A stretch of DNA of 32,217 nt, from contig JABHXA010000025.1 in assembly GCA_018657495.1 (NCBI GenBank), positions 1-32,217 on the forward strand. Direction: 5' to 3'. The stretch comes from Fidelibacterota bacterium. Its GTDB lineage: Bacteria; Fidelibacterota; Marinisomatia; SCGC-AAA003-L08; JACNLC01. The first letter of the stretch is position 1, and each line of letters opens with the position of its first letter. Under the pieces are notes generated by a model. It saw only the letters and a program-made list of their open reading frames with translations. It had not been told where the DNA came from and made no database searches. A program made the position numbers and the translations under genes. Below are positions 9,520-19,870 of this stretch, one piece after another.

Positions 9520-10996
9520 TAATGGGGCTTTCGTATTTATCTTTAAATATTACCAGAGCATTAAATATGGCCTGGGTGATTTTTCTGCGATAACTTGCTT
9601 TTCCTAGATTAGCACATTCCTGGCGATTGCTGAGAAATCCAACTTCAACTAGTACATTTGGCATCGATGCACCAACAAGTACATGAAATCCCGCCTGTTT
9701 CACCCCTCTGTCTTTTGATGGGACTAATTTTGTTAACTGTTCCTGAATAACAGAAGCGAGATATTCACTTTCCTTCATAAATGAGCTTTGAGCCATGGTG
9801 GCAAGGATCAGATTTTCATCTGAATATCCTGAAAAGTCCGGGACATTTTCTTCCAGGCTGATCACCGCATTTTCACGGGTTGCAACTTCAATGGCATCTT
9901 CAGTTCGTCCCGGTCTCAATAGATAGGTTTCATAGCCTCTTGCATTGGTTATTCTGGGAGTAGAATTGGCATGGATGCTTATGAATACCTTGCCGTTTGC
10001 TTCATTGGCGATTTTTGTTCTTTTCCACAAAGGGATAAACACGTCCTCATCACGGGTGTAAACGACCTTAACCCCCATGTCTTTTTCGATGAGTTTTCCC
10101 AATCTTTTGGCGATATCAAGGGTGACCGTTTTTTCTAACAGTTTGGTGACACCGATACAACCGCCATCTTTTCCTCCATGTCCGGCGTCAATAACAATAG
10201 TATTCATCATCCAACGATTACGCATTTCCCGAATTTTTTTAGCGTTGTCAGAAATATCCGTTCTTAAGTTTATCTGAATTTCATCCTTTGTTTGTTTTAA
10301 CTCATAATCTTCAATCTGGTATCTGAGAAGAAATGAAAGTTGACAGGATACACCGGTATTCATGGTCCGAACCCGCACAACAGGATCGCTGAGATGCGAT
10401 TCAATAACGCCAATTGAGTCCGGCTTTCCCCCTGGAATGGTAAGATTCAGCCAACCACCGCGTGAGAATGAAACAGCAAGTTCTTCATTCTTAAAAGTTG
10501 CACTTTTCCGAATTGAAATCTGACTCCCGTTTGATTTCTTATTTACGCGAATGTTATGGAGATTATACTTTGGTGCCGTGGAAATTACAATTGAATTTGT
10601 CGGATCCATCACTGCATCTGATATGTTTTCAATATTAAGGAGATTTGAAAAGGCTGCCGCCGCAATAAAAAATTCGGAGCCATCATATAACACTGGATAT
10701 GGTAATTGAAAATTCTTTTCCTCTATTCGAACAAATGAGCAATACGCCGATACAACCGTTTTTTTGGATGGAAATCTGAGGACCATTTTATTATTGTGTT
10801 CATAAAACTCAGTTCTGACGGATTGATTCTTAGCAAATTCGGTCAGGGCGATATATTTCTTTCCATTAATTGTATGAACCTGAGACTTAACTCCATCAGA
10901 CTGTTGACCATATAACAGTGTTATCAGCCAGATTAGCAAGGCTGAGATGAAATAAATAGAAAGATTTCTACGGTGATTGATTTTATACTTTGTCAA
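9506..10996 (-). CDS. N-acetylmuramoyl-L-alanine amidase (Amidase_3)
   Basis: Periplasmic zinc amidase that cleaves the MurNAc-L-Ala bond in peptidoglycan. 496 residues. A basic start and hydrophobic stretch at about 11-30 give a signal peptide or anchor. Residues about 40-125 resemble the copper-amine-oxidase N-terminal-like stalk domain, with an AMIN-like beta region after it. The catalytic Amidase_3 domain runs from about 265 to 485: IDAGHGGKDGG with zinc ligand His273, Glu288 in LLEKTVTLDIA, His342 in SIHAN, and Glu451 in PNVLVEVGFLSN. Start at TTG 10996, eight bases after the stop of the barrel gene; no better ATG precedes the signal peptide. Related to AmiC/LytC types; the symbol is left blank because the exact class is not clear. 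Confidence 0.94.
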   Translation of the reverse strand: MTKYKINHRRNLSIYFISALLIWLITLLYGQQSDGVKSQVHTINGKKYIALTEFAKNQSVRTEFYEHNNKMVLRFPSKKTVVSAYCSFVRIEEKNFQLPYPVLYDGSEFFIAAAAFSNLLNIENISDAVMDPTNSIVISTAPKYNLHNIRVNKKSNGSQISIRKSATFKNEELAVSFSRGGWLNLTIPGGKPDSIGVIESHLSDPVVRVRTMNTGVSCQLSFLLRYQIEDYELKQTKDEIQINLRTDISDNAKKIREMRNRWMMNTIVIDAGHGGKDGGCIGVTKLLEKTVTLDIAKRLGKLIEKDMGVKVVYTRDEDVFIPLWKRTKIANEANGKVFISIHANSTPRITNARGYETYLLRPGRTEDAIEVATRENAVISLEENVPDFSGYSDENLILATMAQSSFMKESEYLASVIQEQLTKLVPSKDRGVKQAGFHVLVGASMPNVLVEVGFLSNRQECANLGKASYRRKITQAIFNALVIFKDKYESPIIDSN

Positions 10997-11004
10997 ATTG
11001 ATAT

Positions 11005-12522
11005 TTAATATATTGATTCCACCTGTATTGCAAAACTGTGATCAAGGGCATTTTGATCACTTTTCCATTTGATGGAATGTCGGAAACTTACATCGATTTG
11101 ATCTGATATTTCATAGCTCCATTTAGAAAATAATTCTGACCCCAAACCATAATAGGCTGGGATGAAGAACTCTCCTTTCAAACCAGGAGAATAATTATAC
11201 ATCCTGCTTTGCCAGCTATCCGTGTTCCAGGCATTCGCCCCGAAAACCGAAGATATCTCCAAAATGGAAAATCCTGAATAACTCACTGAAAGTAATTGAC
11301 CAGACTCACCGTTATTTTTCTCAGGTCTAACTTTGACATTTTGCCATTTTGTTTTAATATTTTTCCTCGGTGACAGCCATTGAATGGTCAGATACTGTTT
11401 TGTTTCAGGACTGAATGATGAAAACTCCAGCGCATTCATTTGCCATGATTGAACCGTATTCTTATTCTTTATCCGGTACTGAATGGAATATAATCCCATT
11501 GAAATGGATTGTTTATCACATTTTAACAACCAATCTGATCCGGAATTTGGAAGATATCCGTCTTCATTAATTTGTTCTGAGAATAATTCCAGCCACGATG
11601 TAATAGTAAAATCTTCAAGTTTATATTTAATTGACATAGCGATTGCTTTTTCATTGGTTCCAGGATGCAGGATTGAAACCGGTCGACCGGAAATTGTTGT
11701 CCAGTTAAATGGGATATTCCGGTAATGGAGTGTCCATGAGAGTGGCGTGTCCCATCGTATAATATTTAATACAACGGCTTTTTTGTTTTTATGCATCGAG
11801 ATTTCACCGGTTACAAGGAATGGCCAACGATTGAAATCAAATGTTAATGAACCGTATTTCGATGATGATTCTGATCGATGTATTCCGGCCGCCAATAAAC
11901 CAATTTGATTATTATTTTGATTAAAGATGATTCCAAATGAGGAGGTATTATGACTATCAAATTTGGCAATATGACCTTTGTACGTCCAGCGATTCTTCTC
12001 AAAAGCCAGGCTGGCTCCAAGAATATCTTTGCCTATAGAGCTACCCATGTGGTAAGAATAGCGGGAATCATTTACAGAGAAAGATTTTAAATTATTAACG
12101 GATTTAAATCTGCCGTAACTACGTCCAAAAACGAGACCCTGTCCAACGTTAATATTCAGATGTCCTGCAGTAAAATGAACATTTTTTATCTGGTATGTCA
12201 TGGCAAACCGACTTAAGCTCCACGCATCATCATTATAATTTCGATCTATACGAACTCCCCCTTCTAAACTATTTTGTTTCAACCAGATCTTTTGATGCCA
12301 TCGGAGATTACCTTTTTCGGGAATCATTTTTATCCTTGAGCGCAGATGATCTACAGGCAAAACATCATTGATCATATCTATCTGACCCTGTAAGGACTCA
12401 ATTTCTTCCACATCAAGTTGCAGAAATTCCTCTTGGGAATATAATAAATTTGTTAAAAAGAAAATGCTTATCAGGAAAATGAGTTTAGCGGCAATGCGTG
12501 AATTATTAATCGGATATTTCAT
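11005..12522 (-). CDS. Putative outer-membrane beta-barrel protein, function unknown
   Basis: I do not recognise a named family with certainty. From the ATG at 12522 it has 505 residues starting with a signal peptide (a Lys/Arg-containing head, then LIFLISIFFLTNLLYSQ). An upstream in-frame TTG at 12567 would add 15 residues ahead of the signal and overlap nadB, so I prefer the ATG. After a short acidic segment (EEFLQLDVEEIESLQ) the rest alternates polar and aromatic residues in a strand-like way, as in outer-membrane barrels. The segment AGHLNINVGQGLVFGRSYG resembles the barrel of Bacteroidetes helix-hairpin-helix/ComEA-associated proteins, but no HhH domain is visible. It lies between nadB and the amidase in one tight gene run, suggesting an envelope role. 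Confidence 0.75.
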   Translation of the reverse strand: MKYPINNSRIAAKLIFLISIFFLTNLLYSQEEFLQLDVEEIESLQGQIDMINDVLPVDHLRSRIKMIPEKGNLRWHQKIWLKQNSLEGGVRIDRNYNDDAWSLSRFAMTYQIKNVHFTAGHLNINVGQGLVFGRSYGRFKSVNNLKSFSVNDSRYSYHMGSSIGKDILGASLAFEKNRWTYKGHIAKFDSHNTSSFGIIFNQNNNQIGLLAAGIHRSESSSKYGSLTFDFNRWPFLVTGEISMHKNKKAVVLNIIRWDTPLSWTLHYRNIPFNWTTISGRPVSILHPGTNEKAIAMSIKYKLEDFTITSWLELFSEQINEDGYLPNSGSDWLLKCDKQSISMGLYSIQYRIKNKNTVQSWQMNALEFSSFSPETKQYLTIQWLSPRKNIKTKWQNVKVRPEKNNGESGQLLSVSYSGFSILEISSVFGANAWNTDSWQSRMYNYSPGLKGEFFIPAYYGLGSELFSKWSYEISDQIDVSFRHSIKWKSDQNALDHSFAIQVESIY

Positions 12523-12559
12523 AGAGGGATTAGATAATGGAGAAAATATCAAATTGTTC

Positions 12560-14110
12560 CTAATCAACTACGAAATGGGCTCCGCGACTTTCTCTGGCCT
12601 CAATTGTTGAATCTGTAATAGCAATAGCCGTTTGAAGACCATTTCTCAGACCAACAATTGTATCATCAAGACGGGCATTACGATAAAATTGTTCAACGTC
12701 AAGTTGAAGGTTTCGCAATGTTGTTTTTGCCCTGTGGAGTCTATCTCTGGTTCTCACAAGACCCACATAATTCCACATGGTATTACGGATTGTCTGCCAA
12801 TCCTGTGAGATCAGGGCCGTATCGACGATTTGATCACCTGATATCCATGGCTGTATATCCGGCGTCCAGTCATCTCCCTGGCGGAATTTTGCTGCATCCA
12901 CTCCTGCCTTATGTCCCCAAACCAGGGCTTCAAGTAGAGATGTGCTTGCCAATCTGTTGGCACCATGAACACCAGTACAGGATACTTCTCCGACGGCGTA
13001 AAGTCTTTTTAAAGAAGTATGTCCATCAAGATTAACGGATAAACCGCCGCAGCTGTAATGAGCTGATGGTACCACAGGTATTGGCTGGCTGGTAATATCG
13101 ATTCCCCTTTCAAGACAACCAGAGTAGATTTGCGGAAATCGTTCTTTGATCCAATTTTGATTTTTATATGAGATATCCAGGTAAACGCATGGATGGGCAG
13201 TTTCCAGCATAGTTTGATGAATTCCCCTGGCAACAATATCCCTCGGGGCAAGTGAACCCAATTTATGAAAACCATTCATGAACTCAGTCCCTGAATCATT
13301 GACCAGTTTTGCACCTTCGCCCCTTAATGATTCTGAAATAAGAAAGCGATCTGTTTTGGTATACAAAGAGGTTGGATGAAACTGGATATACTGGAGATTG
13401 ATGCAGCGAACACCGGCTCTCCAGGCCATGGCAATTCCATCACCCCTTGCTTCAACAGGGTTGGATGTATGGAGAAAAATTCTACCGAGGCCACCTGTGG
13501 CAAGGATGGTTCTATTTGCAAAAATGGGAAAGACTTCTCCGGTATTGCTATTGAGTACAATCGATCCAAAACAGGCTGGTTTTTTATAGATATCAGTGGA
13601 TATCATTGAATGATGTGAAAAGGTTAATAAGTCAACGGCTGTGTGTTGAACATATGTAGTAATATTTTTATGCGATTCAATTGCATTTGTTATTTTAGAT
13701 TGTATCGATTCACCTGTTTTGTCACGAGTGTGGATGATTCGGTGTTCAGAATGAGCACCTTCTTCGGTGAAATCCAGATTACCATTCTCATGTCTGTCGA
13801 ATGGGACATGAAGTTTATCGATAAGTAATTCTTTGACTAATCGGGGTCCATCCTGACATAATTGGTCGACGGCAGCATTCCAGCAATGTTCAGCTCCGGC
13901 GGATATAATATCACTTTTTAATTTTTCAGGAGAATCTGTAATTCCCTTATATACAATTCCGCCCTGCGCCTGTGCAGTATTGCCACCGAGAAGATCGGCT
14001 GTTTTGGTAATTATGGTTACCTGCCGCCCGGTATCAGCTGCCGCCAATGCCGCCATTGCACCAGCCAAACCGGTACCAATAATGAGAACTTCTGTTCTTA
14101 TGTCAGTCAT
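12560..14110 (-). CDS. nadB: L-aspartate oxidase
   Basis: FAD enzyme oxidising L-aspartate to iminoaspartate, the first step of de novo NAD synthesis. 516 residues. The FAD-binding GTGLAG is at 12-17, and NTAQAQGGI at 44-52 is the family signature. HPTSLY, the active-site segment SLRGEGAKLVND, and the C-terminal GEVSCTGVHGANRLASTSLLEALVWG are all present. The C-terminal helical domain is intact. ATG start at 14110, three bases after the nadC stop. It supplies iminoaspartate to NadA, encoded two genes upstream. Homology to fumarate reductase flavoproteins is expected, but the nadA/nadC context settles the call. Confidence 0.97.
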   Translation of the reverse strand: MTDIRTEVLIIGTGLAGAMAALAAADTGRQVTIITKTADLLGGNTAQAQGGIVYKGITDSPEKLKSDIISAGAEHCWNAAVDQLCQDGPRLVKELLIDKLHVPFDRHENGNLDFTEEGAHSEHRIIHTRDKTGESIQSKITNAIESHKNITTYVQHTAVDLLTFSHHSMISTDIYKKPACFGSIVLNSNTGEVFPIFANRTILATGGLGRIFLHTSNPVEARGDGIAMAWRAGVRCINLQYIQFHPTSLYTKTDRFLISESLRGEGAKLVNDSGTEFMNGFHKLGSLAPRDIVARGIHQTMLETAHPCVYLDISYKNQNWIKERFPQIYSGCLERGIDITSQPIPVVPSAHYSCGGLSVNLDGHTSLKRLYAVGEVSCTGVHGANRLASTSLLEALVWGHKAGVDAAKFRQGDDWTPDIQPWISGDQIVDTALISQDWQTIRNTMWNYVGLVRTRDRLHRAKTTLRNLQLDVEQFYRNARLDDTIVGLRNGLQTAIAITDSTIEARESRGAHFVVD

Positions 14111-14113
14111 TTA

Positions 14114-14977
14114 TTAGATGAATTCCAGTCGGATATCACTGTTGTGAACGCTATGAGTCAGCGCTCCCACAGATACTGCATTGATACCGGTGTTAAGATA
14201 TCCAGGCAGGGTTTCCAGAGTGATCCCACCAGACGATTCGATAAAAATTTTCTCTCCGCCTGGAAAATTGTGAATGGTGTTTACGGCTTCTAATGTTTTC
14301 CCGGGATTCATATTATCCAAAAGAAACCCATCAACCCCTGCATCCAAACCTTCATGAATCTGTTCGAGAGTATCTACTTCTAATTCAATAGATAATTTGG
14401 AATTATGATGTTTACACTGATTGACAGCAGCTTTGACACTTCCAGCTGCTTTAATATGATTATCTTTTATCAGGATGCCAGTAGATAAGTTTAACCGATG
14501 ATTTGTACCACCACCCACGACAACAGCATGTTTTTCAAATAATCTCAGTCCGGGTGTAGTTTTTCTAGTATCCAGAATTTTTAACCCGCAATGGGCCGAC
14601 ATATTCACATATCTTCTCGTCAGGGTGGCAATCCCGCAAAGTCTCTGGACCAGGTTCAGCATAATTCTTTCCCGCCCCAGAATTGTAATCATCGGTCCTT
14701 TTATCATTCCAATGATGTCGCCACCAGAAACAAAACTGCCATCCTTTATATTGATTTCAGTGGTACATTCATCACCAAAGAAATGAGAGATAATATATTC
14801 ACCAACAAAAACCTGATCAGTGACTGCCTGGATTTCAGCAATCCCAGTCTTCTCGGGATCAATCAGGGAAAATTCTGATGTTTTATCCCCATCCGGAACA
14901 TCCTCAGACAAAAATTCAGCAATTTTATTTTTGATATACTTTACAGGTATGTGATGGTATTGGGTGTATTCTATCAA
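14114..14977 (-). CDS. nadC: Nicotinate-nucleotide pyrophosphorylase (carboxylating)
   Basis: Quinolinate phosphoribosyltransferase, which condenses quinolinate with PRPP and releases CO2 to give nicotinate mononucleotide. 287 residues. EDVPDGDKTS at 25-34, the catalytic DTRKTTPGLR at 136-145, GGGTNHRLNLS at about 156-165 and KDNHI at 171-175 are all family hallmarks. A beta/alpha barrel end, with SSGGI for phosphate binding, follows. The start is TTG 14977, overlapping the nadA stop as TTGA; no ATG fits upstream of EDVPDGD. Middle gene of nadA-nadC-nadB. Confidence 0.97.
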   Translation of the reverse strand: MIEYTQYHHIPVKYIKNKIAEFLSEDVPDGDKTSEFSLIDPEKTGIAEIQAVTDQVFVGEYIISHFFGDECTTEINIKDGSFVSGGDIIGMIKGPMITILGRERIMLNLVQRLCGIATLTRRYVNMSAHCGLKILDTRKTTPGLRLFEKHAVVVGGGTNHRLNLSTGILIKDNHIKAAGSVKAAVNQCKHHNSKLSIELEVDTLEQIHEGLDAGVDGFLLDNMNPGKTLEAVNTIHNFPGGEKIFIESSGGITLETLPGYLNTGINAVSVGALTHSVHNSDIRLEFI

Positions 14978-15948
14978 CTTAACTCCAACATTTTTATTAA
15001 TGGTTTTAGTGCAGAATTTCTTAATGATTCAGACATGGTAATCTCATGAGTATTGTTTGTTAATGAATATATCATTTTATCAATTGTATTCAATCTCATA
15101 TAGGGGCATTCATTGCAGGCACATCCTTCCTGGTTTGGAACAGGGATATATTTTTTATCTGGTATTTTCAATTCCATTTGATGAATGACACCGGGTTCTG
15201 TGGCTATCAGAAAAATTTCATCAACGCTTTCTGCTGCATAATTTATGATTCGGGTAGTAGAGCCGATTATATCAGCATGCTGCAGGATTGCCTCAGTACA
15301 TTCAGGATGTGCCAACACTTTTGCAATTGGATATCGGATCTTTAATCGAACCAGTTCTCTTTCTGAAAATATTTCATGTACCTGGCAGGTGCCATGCCAA
15401 AGCCTGAGGTTCCTGCCCGTTTTTTTCATCAGGTAACTACCAAGTAATTGATCAGGTGCAAAAATGATTTTTTCATTAGCAGGCAGGCTATTGAGAATTT
15501 TCTCAGCATTGGATGATGTACAAATTATATCAGATAATGCTTTGACCTGTGCGGAACAATTAATATAAGATATAACCGTATGATCAGAATATTTATTGAC
15601 CCATTTTTCAAATTCATCGGGAGGTGCTGAATCGGCAAGAGAGCATCCTGCCTCAACGTCCGGTATAAGAACGGTTTTTTCGGGATTAAGAATTTTGGCT
15701 GTTTCCGCCATAAAATGCACACCGCAGAACAGGATCACATCTGCATCAGTTTTCTGAGCAACTTGTGCCAATGCGAGACTGTCGCCAAGGAAATCAGCCG
15801 CATCCTGAATATCAGGGTCCTGATAATAATGGGCAAGAATTACGGCATTCCGTTTTTCTTTTAATTTGTTTAATTTTGTAAATGGGTCATACATGTCTAA
15901 TTCCCGAAATGTTGTATCATTCAACAGGGTAAAAATGTCCTTCAACAT
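14974..15948 (-). CDS. nadA: Quinolinate synthase A
   Basis: [4Fe-4S] enzyme condensing iminoaspartate with dihydroxyacetone phosphate to quinolinate. 324 residues. HYYQDPDIQD at 40-49, CGVHFMAETAKIL with Cys75, NCSAQVKALSD and TSSNA at about 130-148, WHGTCQVHE with Cys188, and the C-terminal EGCACNECPYM with Cys276, Cys278 and Cys281. The expected three cluster ligands are Cys75, Cys188 and one of the last group, probably Cys281. ATG start at 15948; an internal Met at 19 is an alternative. First gene of the block, with a 175-bp gap upstream that must carry the promoter. I found no convincing operator or riboswitch there. Confidence 0.96.
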   Translation of the reverse strand: MLKDIFTLLNDTTFRELDMYDPFTKLNKLKEKRNAVILAHYYQDPDIQDAADFLGDSLALAQVAQKTDADVILFCGVHFMAETAKILNPEKTVLIPDVEAGCSLADSAPPDEFEKWVNKYSDHTVISYINCSAQVKALSDIICTSSNAEKILNSLPANEKIIFAPDQLLGSYLMKKTGRNLRLWHGTCQVHEIFSERELVRLKIRYPIAKVLAHPECTEAILQHADIIGSTTRIINYAAESVDEIFLIATEPGVIHQMELKIPDKKYIPVPNQEGCACNECPYMRLNTIDKMIYSLTNNTHEITMSESLRNSALKPLIKMLELS

Positions 15949-16071
15949 TCGTCTATAATTTATACTTTTGATTCCGATGAAAAAAACGTAATTAGGTTTT
16001 GAACAAAGTCAATATTACGAGAGGAGGATTAATTATCGTATAGATGTGAAGATTCTGGAAATGAAAAATTT

Positions 16072-16102
16072 AAAAAAAGGGCGAAGACAAGCCTCGCCCT
16101 TT
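16072..16102 (-). terminator. Rho-independent terminator of the Rrf2-MFS-acs operon
   Basis: Perfect nine-base stem AAAGGGCGA / TCGCCCTTT with a nine-base loop, followed on the minus strand by a run of T (seven, counting stem bases) and then AAATTTTT. It lies 22 bases past the acs stop codon, a textbook placement. It separates the acetate operon from nadA. Confidence 0.9.
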
Positions 16103-16123
16103 CCTAGGAGAGATCAGAAAAAT

Positions 16124-18055
16124 TTACTGTCTGCCATCCAATAGTGAATCCACGATTGAAGGATCGGCCAGAGTAGATGTATCTCCAAGACTGGATACAT
16201 CCCCTTCAGCGATTTTCCTTAGAATTCGGCGCATAATTTTGCCAGATCGGGTTTTTGGCAATGCCGGTGTGAATTGAATCTTGTCAGGAGTTGCATGTGG
16301 GCCAATTATTTGACGGACATTCAATTTAATCCCTTTCAAGATTTCGTCATTTGGTTCAATCCCTGCCATTAATGTTACATAGGCATAGATGCCTTGGCCT
16401 TTTACGTCATGGGGATAACCAACCACAGCAGCTTCTGCTGCAGCTTCACTGGCGCCGATAGCACCTTCAATTTCAGCAGTACCTAATCGGTGTCCAGAAA
16501 CATTTAAAACATCATCCACGCGACCGGTAATCCAATAATATCCATCTTCATCCCGTTTAGCGCCATCACCTGTGAAAAAATAACCATCAAACATTGAGAA
16601 GTATGTATCATAGAATCTTTTATGATCGCCATAAATGGTTCTCATCTGGCCGGGCCAGGAGGATTTAATCGCAAGCAGTCCTTCAACACCATTTCCTTCA
16701 AGTTCATTTCCATCGGGATCCAGGATCACCGGTACAATTCCAAAGAATGGGAAAGTAGCTGAACCGGGTTTCAAGGGTGTGATTCCACCTATAGGAGTGA
16801 TAAGGATTCCGCCAGTTTCAGTTTGCCACCAAGTATCAACGATGGGGCATCTTTCTTCACCAACTATTTTGTAATACCAGTTCCATTCAGGGTCCTTAAT
16901 CGGCTCACCCACAGTCCCTAATAGTTTTATACTGCTTCGATCCCATTTGACCACATAATCGTTTCCTTCTCTCATAAGAGCTCGGAGGGCAGTAGGTGCG
17001 GTGTAAAAGATTTCCACTTTATGCTTTTCACATATCTGCCAGAATCTACCAAAATCAGGGAAGTTTGGAACGCCTTCAAACATTACAGTTGTCGCTCTAT
17101 TCGCAAGGGGACCATAAACAATATATGAATGACCTGTTATCCAACCGATATCTGCTGTGCACCAGTAGATATCTCCTGGATGGTAATCAAAGATCATTTC
17201 GTGTGACATAGATGTATAGACGAGATATCCACCGGTAGTGTGTAAAACACCCTTTGGCTGACCCGTTGATCCGGAGGTATAAAGAATGAATAGAGGGTCT
17301 TCGGCATCCATATGTTCAGGTTCACATTCAGTTGAGGCTTTTGCCATATCTTCGTGCCACCAATGATCTTTACCAGATTCCATGTTTACATCAACACCCG
17401 TTCTTTTAACAACAAAAACATGCTCAATTGAGGGGGTATCAGTAAGGCCTTTATCGGCATTTGCTTTCATTGGAATATTGGTTTTAATTCCACGAACACC
17501 TGTATCCTGGGTAATAAGAGCCACACATGCTGAATCGTTTATTCTGTCACGCAGAGCACTTGGAGAAAAAGCACCAAAAACAATTGAATGAACGGCACCA
17601 ATTCTGGTGCAGGCCAGCATGGCAATAGCCAATTCTGGAATCATCTGCATGTATATGCAAACTCTGTCACCTTTTTTTATGCCTTTTGATTTCATAACAT
17701 TAGCAAATTTTGATACTTCGTCTAGTAGTTCATTATAAGTGAATCTTTTGTCCTCTTCAGGATCATTGCCTTCCCAGATGAGTGCAATCTGATCACCGTG
17801 ACCAGCTTCAACATGACGATCAATACAATTGTATGATACATTCAGTTTTCCGCCTTCAAACCATTTAATATTTGCGTTATGAAAATCAACATCAGAAACT
17901 TTATTCCATTTTTCATACCAGGTAATTTTTTCAGCCTGTTCGGCCCAGAAAGCATCTGGGTCATTGACTGATTTATTGTACATTTCACGATACACATCCA
18001 AATTTGGGACATGTGCTTTTTTTGCATCTCTATAGAGAGGTGAAAAAGTTTTCAT
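16124..18055 (-). CDS. acs: Acetyl-CoA synthetase (AMP-forming)
   Basis: Activates acetate to acetyl-CoA through an acetyl-adenylate. 643 residues, the usual length. The ATP-binding P-loop [12 protein letters not shown] is at 259-269, [21 protein letters not shown] lies in the centre, WWQTETGG is the A5 region, and the C-terminal [15 protein letters not shown] holds Lys606, the lysine that family members regulate by acetylation. No acetyltransferase or deacetylase gene is adjacent. The ATG start overlaps the MFS stop as ATGA, so uptake and activation are coupled. A hairpin terminator follows. Confidence 0.98.
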   Translation of the reverse strand: MKTFSPLYRDAKKAHVPNLDVYREMYNKSVNDPDAFWAEQAEKITWYEKWNKVSDVDFHNANIKWFEGGKLNVSYNCIDRHVEAGHGDQIALIWEGNDPEEDKRFTYNELLDEVSKFANVMKSKGIKKGDRVCIYMQMIPELAIAMLACTRIGAVHSIVFGAFSPSALRDRINDSACVALITQDTGVRGIKTNIPMKANADKGLTDTPSIEHVFVVKRTGVDVNMESGKDHWWHEDMAKASTECEPEHMDAEDPLFILYTSGSTGQPKGVLHTTGGYLVYTSMSHEMIFDYHPGDIYWCTADIGWITGHSYIVYGPLANRATTVMFEGVPNFPDFGRFWQICEKHKVEIFYTAPTALRALMREGNDYVVKWDRSSIKLLGTVGEPIKDPEWNWYYKIVGEERCPIVDTWWQTETGGILITPIGGITPLKPGSATFPFFGIVPVILDPDGNELEGNGVEGLLAIKSSWPGQMRTIYGDHKRFYDTYFSMFDGYFFTGDGAKRDEDGYYWITGRVDDVLNVSGHRLGTAEIEGAIGASEAAAEAAVVGYPHDVKGQGIYAYVTLMAGIEPNDEILKGIKLNVRQIIGPHATPDKIQFTPALPKTRSGKIMRRILRKIAEGDVSSLGDTSTLADPSIVDSLLDGRQ

Positions 18056-19383
18056 GCATTATCCTTTCTAATTTTTGCTTCTACCTTTTTCAATTGCGGG
18101 GCTTTTGCTGTCATCATGATGATTGCGCCCATTAAACATGCGATACCTGCGATGATGAAAGGTGTCATCCACACGGTGGGATCGTTGGAACCGATAGCAG
18201 AGTCTTTATAAAATCCTGCAATTTGAGGTCCAAGTATCCCGGCAACACCATACGCAGTGAACATCCATCCATAATTACTTCCCACATTTTTATTACCAAA
18301 GAAATCTGCGGTTACTGCTGGGAACAAGGCAAAATTACCACCAAAGTTGAATCCAATAATTGACGCACCAAGGATAAGACCAAAAGATGTTGCGAAAGTT
18401 ATGAACCCGTGATAAATTGCCAGCATTATAAAGCTTTGCAGCAGGGTCATTGTCACAATGGAGTTTCGTCTTCCAATCCTGTCAGATATACTTCCCCAGA
18501 AAATTCTTCCCAAACCATTAAAAATTGCATACCAGGCCATAGCGGTTCCGGCGATTCTGCCGGCATCGTTAATATTATGATACTGTAAGGCATCCATACC
18601 AAAAAGGCGAATAGCATATATTACCATGAGTCCTGCCAAAGCAGAAAAAATAAATACAATCCATAAACGATAGAATTGAGGTGATTTGAGCATTTCCCGG
18701 TAATCATATTCAATAGTTCCCGCCGGATTACCGCCAATTTGGGTTGGGGGAGTCCATCCTTTTGGGGCATATCCTTCGGGAGGATTAACCATTACGATAC
18801 TGCCAAGAAGAACTAGAATGGCAAATGCAATGCCATATATTATAAAAACGCTCTGAACTCCAGGAAGACCAAAAACATGAGTGATATTCATCAAACCACC
18901 AAACCAGGATCCTGCCAGTTTAACCCAAATGGTTGCACCAAATCCAAAACCGGCTACCGATAATCCAGTAATTAATCCTTTTTTATCTGGAAACCATTTT
19001 ACACCAACTGCAATAGGAACCACATAGGCCATGCCAATACCAGAACCGCCAATAAAACCGACACAGATCAGCTGGGATAAGAATGAATTACCAAAAAATC
19101 CACCGAGGATATATCCTGTACCAAGAAGCAAACCACCCAAAATAGTGACTTTTCGCGGTCCTAATTTTGGAATTAGTTTTCCGGCAATGACCATGACAAT
19201 AGCAAATGTTGCCAGTCCTGCTGAAAAAACCCACGCTGTCTGACTCGCAGTGAAGCCATAAACTCCGTCTGGATCAGTTAAAAGTTTTGTAAATACAGAC
19301 CAGGCATATATTGCACCCAGCGCCAGCTGTATCATTATTGCCCCAATTACCACAAACCATCTGTTGGTAACTTTACCGTTCAT
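18052..19383 (-). CDS. OFA-family major facilitator transporter (putative monocarboxylate carrier)
   Basis: Twelve-helix membrane carrier of 443 residues, resembling the oxalate/formate antiporter (OxlT) branch of the [27 protein letters not shown] at the N-terminus is typical of that branch (shown here from two adjoining helical turns), and GxLxDRxGRR-like loop text appears as [13 protein letters not shown] in the second half. The start overlaps the end of the Rrf2 gene and the stop overlaps acs, both as ATGA. The operon with acs makes acetate or another short monocarboxylate the likely substrate; this is inferred from context. OFA members also carry oxalate, formate, lactate and pyruvate. 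Confidence 0.9.
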   Translation of the reverse strand: MNGKVTNRWFVVIGAIMIQLALGAIYAWSVFTKLLTDPDGVYGFTASQTAWVFSAGLATFAIVMVIAGKLIPKLGPRKVTILGGLLLGTGYILGGFFGNSFLSQLICVGFIGGSGIGMAYVVPIAVGVKWFPDKKGLITGLSVAGFGFGATIWVKLAGSWFGGLMNITHVFGLPGVQSVFIIYGIAFAILVLLGSIVMVNPPEGYAPKGWTPPTQIGGNPAGTIEYDYREMLKSPQFYRLWIVFIFSALAGLMVIYAIRLFGMDALQYHNINDAGRIAGTAMAWYAIFNGLGRIFWGSISDRIGRRNSIVTMTLLQSFIMLAIYHGFITFATSFGLILGASIIGFNFGGNFALFPAVTADFFGNKNVGSNYGWMFTAYGVAGILGPQIAGFYKDSAIGSNDPTVWMTPFIIAGIACLMGAIIMMTAKAPQLKKVEAKIRKDNA

Positions 19384-19823
19384 CTTTCACCTTTCATTTT
19401 ATTGTTTTCAGGATGATAATTCTCGAGTTCTTGAATCGTTGATAATTCAATCCCATTTGTAATTTTTTCGCGAATATCTTTCCATATAAAATGCAAAGCA
19501 CAATCTGGATGAGCATGGCATGTTCCGTACCCCATAATGCATATATTATCCGACATCAGATTTTCATCCAGCGAACTAATGATATCCTCAATAGTAATAG
19601 AGGCGGCATGTTTTGATAATTTAATACCACCAGATGGTCCTCTTATCGATGATATCATTTCATTATGACGAAGTTTTTGAACAATTTTAGCTAGATATTG
19701 GATTGGTATATTGCATTCATTTGCTATATATTTTACCTTTATATAGTTGTTATTATTGTTATTATACAAATATACCATCGTGGCGATGGCATACTTAACT
19801 GTTTTTGAATAGATTGTAAACAT
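19380..19823 (-). CDS. Rrf2-family transcriptional regulator with three cluster-type cysteines
   Basis: Winged-helix regulator of 147 residues from the ATG at 19823; a TTG at 19838 would add five residues, but family members usually begin at MxxYSKTVKYAI as here. The helix-turn-helix is at about 30-55 and the wing RGPSGGIKL at about 61-69. Three cysteines spaced CX6CX5C (CIMGYGTCHAHPDC, near 95-108) match the Fe-S ligand pattern of IscR/NsrR-type members, so iron-sulphur or nitric-oxide/redox sensing is likely. A run of six Asn sits in the DNA-binding domain. It heads an overlapping operon with an OFA carrier and acs. The expected target is its own promoter and the divergent gene. Confidence 0.92.
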   Translation of the reverse strand: MFTIYSKTVKYAIATMVYLYNNNNNNYIKVKYIANECNIPIQYLAKIVQKLRHNEMISSIRGPSGGIKLSKHAASITIEDIISSLDENLMSDNICIMGYGTCHAHPDCALHFIWKDIREKITNGIELSTIQELENYHPENNKMKGER

Positions 19824-19870
19824 AGTAATAAGACTCAATTATCCTTATTTAATTTACAAACTACTCTCGC

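Noticed and set aside
12658..13035. Plus-strand 125-codon open frame
   Set aside because: Antisense to intact nadB, with no family resemblance.
15949..16071. Possible NAD-related riboswitch or operator before nadA
   Set aside because: I could not find a conserved structure or clear inverted repeat; the gap is simply AT-rich.
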